The position numbers and the translations under genes were made by a program. Below the pieces are notes generated by a model. That model saw only the letters and a program-made list of their open reading frames with translations, had not been told where the DNA came from and ran no database searches. Below are positions 1 through 5,129 of a DNA stretch of 5,129 nt, one piece after another (the first letter of the stretch is position 1; every line of letters begins with the position of its first letter). Origin of the DNA: Rhodoferax sp. (GTDB lineage: Bacteria; Pseudomonadota; Gammaproteobacteria; Burkholderiales; Burkholderiaceae_C). Location: assembly GCA_028292305.1 (NCBI GenBank), contig JAQGMQ010000704.1:1-5129 (forward strand), read 5' to 3'.

Positions 1-1
1 C

Positions 2-466
2 GACTCGCCGGTCCACGACTGGCTGCACGCCGCCCTGCCCGACTTTGCCGCCGCCCAAACCCAGCACAACGTCGACCAGGCCGCCGACAACCTGAGCGTG
101 AGCAACGCGCTGACCTCGCTGCGCGCCATCGGCGACGCCGACTGGCCCGACCTGATCGCCGGCACCAGCGGGCTGATGCGCACCATGCTCGCCTCGCCGC
201 TGTTCGAAGCCGAACACGCGCGCACCCGCGACCAGACACTGCACGCCATCGAACTGCTGGCGCGGGACCATATGCGCGACGAGGTCGAAGTCGCGCAGAC
301 CTTGCTCGGCCTGATGCGCCAGGCCGGCGATGCCAACGCCACCGATCTGGCCAGCACTGCCGCCACCTACTGGCTGCTCGGCAAGGGCCGGCCGCGGTTG
401 CTGCAGGCGCTGGGCCTGCGTGAACCCGTGGCGGAACTGTGGCGCGCCATGGCGCGTCGCCTGAAG
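2..466 (+). other. Domain: N-terminal cytoplasmic region of the synthase (residues 1-155, incomplete)
   Basis: This stretch precedes the first membrane segment and reads as a soluble helical region. It contains NLSVSNALTSLRAIGDADWP (residues 30-49) followed by a segment with RTRDQTLHAIELLARDH (74-90) and EVEVAQTLLGLM (95-106). These match a conserved block I recall upstream of the membrane part in NdvB-type proteins, where the VSNA-TSLR and TRDQTLHAIE-LAR patterns recur. No catalytic function is assigned to it. It ends with a basic stretch (RAMARRLKL, 148-156) just before the membrane, consistent with a cytoplasmic N-terminal side by the positive-inside rule. The real N-terminus lies to the left of the window. 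Confidence 0.75.
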
Positions 467-3400
467 CTGCCGGTGTACCTGGGCGCCTTGTTGGTGTTCA
501 CGCTGGGCCTGGTGGCCTGGATGGTGGTGCACCACCGCCACGCCCTGGGCGCCAGCGGCATCGAAGTCTGGCAGGGCTGGACCACCTGGCTGGTGGCGCT
601 GCTGATGTTGTTCCCCGCGTCCGAGGCCGTGGTGGCGCTGGTCAACCGGCTCATCAGCGAATCGGCGCGGCCACGGCACCTGCCACGCATGGCGCTGGCC
701 GCCGGCATACCGGCCGAGCACCGCGTGATGGTGGTGATCCCCGCCATGCTCAGCGACCCGGCCGCCATCGCCGAGCTGGTACACCGGCTGCAGTTGCACT
801 ACCTGGCCAACCCCGAGCAACACGCGCAGTTCGCGCTGCTGACCGACTGGGGCGACGCCGATACAGCCAGCCTGCCCACCGACCAGCCCCTGCTGGACGC
901 GGCGCTGGCGCAGATCGGCGCGCTCGAAGCGCGTTATGCACGCTACCCCGATGCGGATGCGGCTGCCACGTCAACAACGGCTGACACCGTGCCGCGCTTC
1001 ATCCTGCTGCACCGCAGCCGCAGCTTCAGCGACACCGAACAACGCTTCATCGGCTGGGAACGCAAACGCGGCAAACTCGAGCAGCTCATCGGGGCGCTGG
1101 CCACCGGCGACCACGCGGCGTTCCTCGACCTGGGCGTCGCCTCGCGCATGGCAGCGGGCACGCGTTATGTGGTCACGCTCGACAGCGACACCCAGTTGCC
1201 CCCCGGCCGCCTGCGCGAACTGGTGGGCGTGGCCGCGCACCCACAGAACCAGCCGCGCATCGACCCGGCGCTGCGCCGCGTGGTCAGCGGCTACGGCATC
1301 CTGCAGCCGCGCGTGGTGACGCCGCTGCCGGCGCCGCGCAACTTCACGCTGTTCCATTGGCTCTTCGCCGGGCAGCCGGGCATCGACCCGTACAGCGCCG
1401 CCACCTCCGAGGTCTACCAGGATCTGTTCGGCGAAGGCAGCTTCAGCGGCAAGGGCCTGTTGAACGTGGCCGCCATGCAGGCCGTGCTGGCCCACCGCCT
1501 GCCCGACGGCAGCGTGCTCAGCCACGACCTGCTCGAAGGCTCGCTGGCGCGCTGCGCCGCCGTGACCGACATCACCGTCATCGAAGACGCGCCGTTCCAT
1601 GCCGACGTGGCCGCCTCGCGCGTGCACCGCTGGACCCGCGGCGACTGGCAACTGCTGCCGTTCTTGTTGAGCCCAGGGCGTTACCCGATGCGCGCCATCA
1701 ACCGCTGGAAACTGTTCGACAACCTGCGCCGTTCGCTGGTGGCGCCGATGTCGCTGCTGTTGCTGCTGGTGGTGTTCGGCGGCGCCAGTCTGTGGCCCGT
1801 GTCGGCGCTGGCGCTGGTGGCGTCGGCCTTCCTGGCCGGGCCGCTGATGGGCGCGCTAGCCGGCCTGTCGCCGAGCCGCGACGACCTGGCCCGCCAGCAC
1901 TTCTACCGCGCCGCCGCCACCGACCTGGGCCGGGCCTTGTGCGCCGGCCTGTGGCATATGGCGCAGCTGCTGCAGAACGCCCTGCTCACCACCGGCGCCA
2001 TCGTGCGCGCGCTGTACCGCATGGCTGTGAGCCGGCGCCACCTGCTGCAGTGGACCACCGCCGCGACGGCCCAGGCCTCGGCCAAGACCAGCCTGCCCGC
2101 GCTGCTGCGGCGCCACGCGGCCGAACCGGTGGTGGCCGCCCTGGTGCTGGCGGCCATGGCGCTGTGGCCCGCCGCCATGGCCATGCCGGCGCTGGCCGTG
2201 TTCACCTGCCTGCTGTGGGCCGCCGGCCCGGTGTGGACCTGGTGGGTCAGCCGGCCACATCCGTCGCGCAAGGAAGCCGCGCTGCCCGCCGCCGACCAGG
2301 CCTACCTGGAGGGCGTGGCGCGCGACACGTGGCGCCTGTTCGAACGCTGCGTGGGCCCGGCCGAAAACCATCTGCCGCCCGACAACCTGCAGACCTCGCC
2401 GCACGACATGGTGGCGCACCGCACCTCGCCGACCAACATCGGCCTGTATCTGCTGGCCAGCGCCTGCGCCCGCCAGTTCGGCTGGATCGGCACGCAGGAA
2501 ATGCTCACGCGGCTGGAGGCCACCTTGTCCACGCTGCACGGCATGCAGCGCCACCGCGGCCACTTCCTCAACTGGTACGACACCCAGACCGCGCTGCCGC
2601 TGATGCCGATGTATGTGTCCACCGTGGACAGCGGCAACCTGAGCGGCCACCTGCTGGCCGTGGCCCAGGCTTGCCGCGAACTGGCCCATGCGCCGTACGA
2701 CACCGCCGCCGCGCAACGTGGCCTGCAGGCTTCGCATGACCGGCTGGCGCCGTTGCTGGCCGCGGGGGCGGCGCGTCTGCCGGACTCACCTTCGCTGGTG
2801 GCCGTGCTGGCCATCGGTACCGACGGCGTGCCGCATGAACCCAGCTTCGGCCAGCTGCTCGACGAAGCCGAAGCCGCACTGGCCGGCTTGCAGACAGCGC
2901 CCGCCGACCCCGACCTGCCGGCCACGCCCACACCCACCGCGGTCGATGCCCTGTTGTGGCGCCTCACCGACCACATCGCCACGCTGCGCTCGGCCTGGCG
3001 CGACCGACAGGCCGACACCGCCGAAGGTCTTGCCGACGCCGTGCGCCGGCTGCGCGCCATGGCCCACGACTGCGAGCAGATCGCCTGGCAGGCCGACTTC
3101 GCCTTTCTGTACCACAAGAAGCGGCACCTGCTGCACATCGGCTACCGCGTGGCCGAACAGCAGCGCGACGCCGGCTTCTACGACCTGCTGGCCTCCGAGT
3201 CGCGCCTCACCAGCCTCCTGGCCATCGCCAAGGGCGACGTGCCGGTAGCGCACTGGGGCTCGCTCGGCCGGCCGTTCTATGCGGTGGGCGCGGTGGCCGG
3301 GCTGCGTTCGTGGTCGGGCTCGATGTTCGAGTACCTGATGCCCACGCTGGTGCTGGACGAGCCGCACGGCAGCGTCTTGCGCGAGGCCTGCCGCGCCGCG

Positions 3401-5128
3401 TTGCGCGAGCAGATCGCGTTCGGCAACGAGCAACACGTGCCCTGGGGCATTTCGGAATCGGCCTATGCCGGCAGCGACCACACCCTGGCCTACCAGTACG
3501 CGCCGCAAGGGGTGCCGCGCCTGGCGCTGCGCCGCACGCCGCCCGACGAACTGGTGATCGCACCGTATGCCACGGCCCTGGCCGCGCAGATCGCACCGCA
3601 CCTGGCCACGCTCAACTTCAACGTGCTGGAGCGCATGGCGCCGCGGGCGCGTTACGGCTTCATGGAGGCGCTCGACTTTTCGCCGGCGCGCCAGACCGGC
3701 GGCGGGCCGTTCACGCCGGTGCACACCTTCATGGCCCACCACCAGGGCATGAGCATCGTGGCGCTGGCCAACGTCTTGCTCGACGGCCCGGCCCAGCGCT
3801 GGGGCATGGCCAACCCGAGCATCGAGGCCGTGGCCTCGCTGCTGCACGAAAGAGCGCCGCGAGAAGTGCCCAAGCTGTTCGCGCCTTCGGTGTTGCCCGT
3901 GGCGCTGGCCAAGCTGCAGCGTGCGCCCGGCCTGCTGCGCGAAGTGGTGCCCGGCGCGTCGGCCGTGGAGCCGACGCATGTGTTGTCCAACGGCCGCTAC
4001 AACGTTTCGCTGCGCGCCAACGGTGCGGGCTGGAGCCGCTGGGGCCAGACCGGCATCACCCGCTGGCGCGACGACGCGCTGCGCGACGCCTTCGGCAGCT
4101 TCTTCTTTTTGCGCCGGCCCGAAGCCGAGACGGAGGCCGAGACTCTGGCCCCGCTGGTGTCCATCACCCAGCACCCCGCGCCCGACGCGGCGGCCAGCTA
4201 CAGCTGCACCTTCCACGCCGACCGCGTGTGCTTCGACACCAACTGGCCTGGCCTGCAGGCCCACACCACGGTCTGGGTCAGCCCCGAAGACGACATTGAA
4301 TTCCGCCGCGTGGAGCTGCGCAACCTGGGCGACACGCCGCTGGACATCGAGCTGATCTCGGCCTTCGAGGTGACGCTGTCGGACCCGCGCGCCGACGAGG
4401 CCCACCCGGCTTTCACCAACCTCTTCGTGCGCGCCGAATGGGTGGCCGCGCACGAGGCGCTGCTGTTCGAGCGCAAGCCGCGCCTGCCCACCGAACAGGC
4501 GCTGCGTGCCGCGCACTTCCTGACCGACGACGACCCGCAGATCACCGGCCTGCGCATCCAGACCGACCGCCAGCGCTGGCAGGGCCGCAACCAGCCCGCC
4601 AGCCAGCCGCGTGCCGATCTGAACGCCGTGCCCGCGGCCGACGGCACCTTGTCGGCACTGGATGAAAACACCCCCGGCACCCTGCTCGACACCGGCCTGG
4701 ACCCGGTGTGTGTGCTGGCCGTGCGCCTGCGCATCGCGCCGCAGGGCAAGGCCAGGTTGACCTTTGCCACGGCCGCGTCCGACAACGCCGGCACGCTGCG
4801 CGCGGTGATCGACAAATACCGCCAGCACAGCCACGTGCAGCGCGCCTCGCTGATGTCGGCCACACTCACCGGCATCCGCCTGCGTGCGCTGGGCATCGGC
4901 AGCGAGAACTTCGCCGCCGCGCAAAGCCTGACCACCGCGCTGCTGCTGAGCCTGACACGGCCGCGCGCCGGCGCCATCGGCCCGCGCCCGCAGACCAGCG
5001 GCAACGAGCCGGCGGAAGTCTGCGACCGCCGACTTCTGTGGCGCTTCGGCATCTCGGGCGACCGGCCGCTGATCCTGGTGTCGGCCGGCGTCTCGGAAGG
5101 CGTGGGCCTGCTGCGTTCACTGGCCCAG
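2..5128 (+). CDS. ndvB: Cyclic beta-1,2-glucan synthase (NdvB/ChvB/Cgs family), internal fragment open at both ends
   Basis: The frame is open for 1709 codons with no stop, so start, ribosome binding site and stop all lie outside the window. Third codon positions are overwhelmingly G or C, as expected for the coding frame of a high-GC genome. The domain order matches the family: N-terminal helical region (1-155), two membrane segments (157-215), GT84 transferase (about 240-560) with LDSDTQLP, SHDLLEG and RVHRWTRGDWQ, further membrane segments (578-748), glycoamylase-like domain (765-1290) with NHLPPDNLQ, NWYDT, SWSGSMFEYLMP and MAHHQGMS, then the GH94 beta-sandwich (from about 1305). Known members are inner-membrane enzymes that use UDP-glucose to build cyclic beta-1,2-glucan, important for growth at low osmolarity and for host interaction. 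No frameshift or broken motif is visible. That the product is cyclic beta-1,2-glucan in this organism is inferred from homology. No neighbouring gene is in view, so operon context and regulation cannot be judged. Confidence 0.95.
470..646 (+). other. Domain: first membrane segment pair (residues 157-215)
   Basis: Two hydrophobic stretches are seen: residues about 157-176 (PVYLGALLVFTLGLVAWMVV) and about 193-215, the second containing the characteristic FPASEAVVALVN. A short polar loop (HHRHALGASGIEVWQG) separates them and would be periplasmic if the preceding basic residues are cytoplasmic. A hairpin placing the following glucosyltransferase domain in the cytoplasm agrees with the known topology of Brucella and Agrobacterium members, where transmembrane segments I and II directly precede the transferase. 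Confidence 0.8.
719..1681 (+). other. Domain: GT84 beta-1,2-glucosyltransferase (residues about 240-560)
   Basis: This is the processive glucosyltransferase part, which transfers glucose from UDP-glucose on the cytoplasmic side. It opens with the Rossmann-like strand HRVMVVIPAML (240-250) and FALLTDWGDA (277-286). The conserved WERKRGKLEQL follows at 352-362. The metal/nucleotide-binding DxD is D394-S395-D396 in TLDSDTQLP (nt 1181-1189). GYGILQPRV lies at 430-438, and YQDLFGEGSFSGKG at 472-485. The HDLLEG motif (508-513, nt 1523-1540) supplies the likely catalytic acidic residue. The (Q/R)xxRW signature is R540-V-H-R543-W544, within RVHRWTRGDWQLLP (nt 1619-1633 for the five signature codons). 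All expected motifs are intact, so the transferase should be active. Assignment of individual catalytic roles is by analogy with the family. Confidence 0.92.
1733..2245 (+). other. Domain: second membrane block (residues about 578-748)
   Basis: Hydrophobic stretches are visible at residues about 578-600 (SLVAPMSLLLLLVVFGGASL onward), 601-620, 707-725 and 727-748. With the first pair this gives about six membrane segments, the number reported for the Brucella enzyme. Between them, residues 621-700 are more polar, with LSPSRDDLARQHFYRAAATD and a less hydrophobic helix (651-670) that may lie along the membrane face. RRHLLQWTTAA (678-688) recalls the RR-LLEWTTAAQ motif found at this point in family members. 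Exact helix limits are by eye. Confidence 0.75.
2294..3871 (+). other. Domain: glycoamylase-like GH144/GH189-type domain, probable cyclisation domain (residues about 765-1290)
   Basis: An (alpha/alpha)6-type glycoside hydrolase region is recognised from an ordered set of motifs: YLEGVARDTWRLF (768-780), NHLPPDNLQ (789-797), AHRTSPTNIGLYLLA (805-819), HFLNWYDTQT (854-863), MYVSTVDSGNLSGHLL (870-885), HIGYRVAEQQ (1045-1054), SWSGSMFEYLMP (1103-1114), VPWGISESAYAG (1146-1157), YGFMEALDFSP (1218-1228) and FMAHHQGMS (1243-1251). The corresponding domain of a bacterial cyclic glucan synthase has been shown to close the chain by transglycosylation and founded family GH189; GH144 relatives hydrolyse beta-1,2-glucan. 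E1110, E1152 and E1222 are conserved-looking acidic candidates for catalysis; I cannot assign roles from sequence alone. A variable insert (about 900-1010) interrupts the motif series. Confidence 0.85.
2882..2941 (+). other. Low-complexity Ala/Pro/Thr linker within the cyclisation domain (residues 961-980)
   Basis: Residues 961-980 contain TAPADPDLPATPTPTA, a Pro/Ala/Thr-rich stretch without hydrophobic pattern, flanked by helical segments (947-960 and 981-1020). It reads as a flexible loop joining two helices of the variable insert. It has no recognised function and no DNA-level tandem repeat. Confidence 0.6.
3914..5128 (+). other. Domain: N-terminal beta-sandwich of the GH94 phosphorylase domain (residues about 1305-1709, cut by the right edge)
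   Basis: This part starts after the linker LLHERAPREVP (1280-1290) and shows PTHVLSNGRYNVSLRANGAG (1324-1343) followed by WSRWGQTGITRWRDD (1344-1358), a pattern typical of the GH94 (glycosyltransferase-36-like) N-terminal domain. Next come VSPEDDIEFRRVELRNLGD (1426-1444), ISAFEVTLSDPRADEAHPAF (1452-1471), TGLDPVCVLAVRLRIAPQGK (1564-1583), IDKYRQHSHVQRA (1603-1615) and LLWRFGISGDRPLILV (1678-1693). In Brucella the GH94 domain phosphorolyses beta-1,2-glucan from the non-reducing end and so sets ring size. The catalytic (alpha/alpha)6 barrel and its acidic residue would be downstream of the window, so activity cannot be checked here. Confidence 0.88.
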
Positions 5129-5129
5129 G

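Noticed and set aside
971..1651. A 226-codon open frame on the - strand.
   Set aside because: It is in register with the sense codons and stops at the tca of Ser324. It lies fully under the conserved GT84 motifs, so the sense frame is the constrained one.
1753..1773. Run of ctg/ttg codons resembling a short repeat.
   Set aside because: It simply encodes the leucine-rich core of a membrane segment (residues 585-590).
1856..2737. A 293-codon open frame on the - strand.
   Set aside because: It is in the same register as the sense codons and ends at the cta of Leu619. Its low-complexity Gly/Gln/Arg/Val composition is typical of an antisense shadow of this gene.
1357..2739. A 460-codon open frame on the + strand in another phase.
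   Set aside because: It overlaps the GT84 end, membrane block and middle domain out of frame. The product is an Arg/Ala/Pro/Gly-rich string with no motif, whereas the frame starting at position 2 shows continuous family conservation through the same bases.
2956..4299. A 447-codon open frame on the + strand in another phase.
   Set aside because: It shows the same compositional bias as other shadows and sits beneath the SWSGSMFEYLMP, MAHHQGMS and GH94 motifs of the real frame.
2786..4924. A 712-codon open frame on the - strand.
   Set aside because: Its codons are exactly in register with the sense codons, so it can stop only where the sense frame uses tta, cta or tca. Those are nearly absent here (tca at 971, 2786 and 5117, cta at 1856). 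The frame ends precisely at the tca of Ser929. It is a by-product of GC-rich codon bias; the translation is rich in Arg, Gly, Val and Gln with no recognisable domain.
1..5129. Possible promoters, terminators, RNA genes, insertion sequences, CRISPR arrays or other repeats.
   Set aside because: There is no intergenic space, no T-run after a hairpin, no tRNA- or rRNA-like sequence and no direct-repeat array. Short GC-rich inverted matches are expected at this composition and were not counted.

Overview
The window lies entirely inside one very large protein-coding gene on the + strand. The reading frame whose codons begin at position 2 is open from edge to edge (1709 codons, no stop), and neither the true start nor the true stop is inside the window. 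Conserved motifs identify the product as a cyclic beta-1,2-glucan synthase of the NdvB/ChvB/Cgs family, a multidomain inner-membrane enzyme. Family members are about 2800-2900 residues long, so from memory of that length roughly 250-300 residues are missing at the N-terminus and 800-900 at the C-terminus. Residue numbers below count the codon at position 2 as residue 1.

Layout, left to right. 2-466 is the N-terminal cytoplasmic helical region. 470-646 holds two membrane segments. 719-1681 is the GT84 glucosyltransferase domain with its DxD, HDLLEG and RxxRW motifs. 1733-2245 is a second membrane block of probably four segments. 2294-3871 is the glycoamylase-like (GH144/GH189-type) domain, thought to close the ring. 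3914-5128 is the N-terminal beta-sandwich part of the GH94 phosphorylase domain that controls chain length; its catalytic barrel lies beyond the right edge. In the family model the GT84 part polymerises glucose from UDP-glucose on a protein-linked primer, the GH94 part trims the chain by phosphorolysis, and the middle domain cyclises and releases it. An NdvA/ChvA-type ABC exporter, not visible here, then moves the product to the periplasm.

The DNA is very GC-rich (about 70 % by eye), and third codon positions in this frame are almost all G or C. Together with the protein's sequence flavour this suggests a high-GC proteobacterium, most likely a beta-proteobacterium of the Burkholderiales/Comamonadaceae kind; the taxonomic call is inference. 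I see no RNA gene, mobile element, CRISPR array, promoter or terminator. All other long open frames on either strand are best explained as shadows of this gene. I found no evidence of an undescribed system; the points of interest concern the synthase's domain make-up and subfamily-specific inserts.
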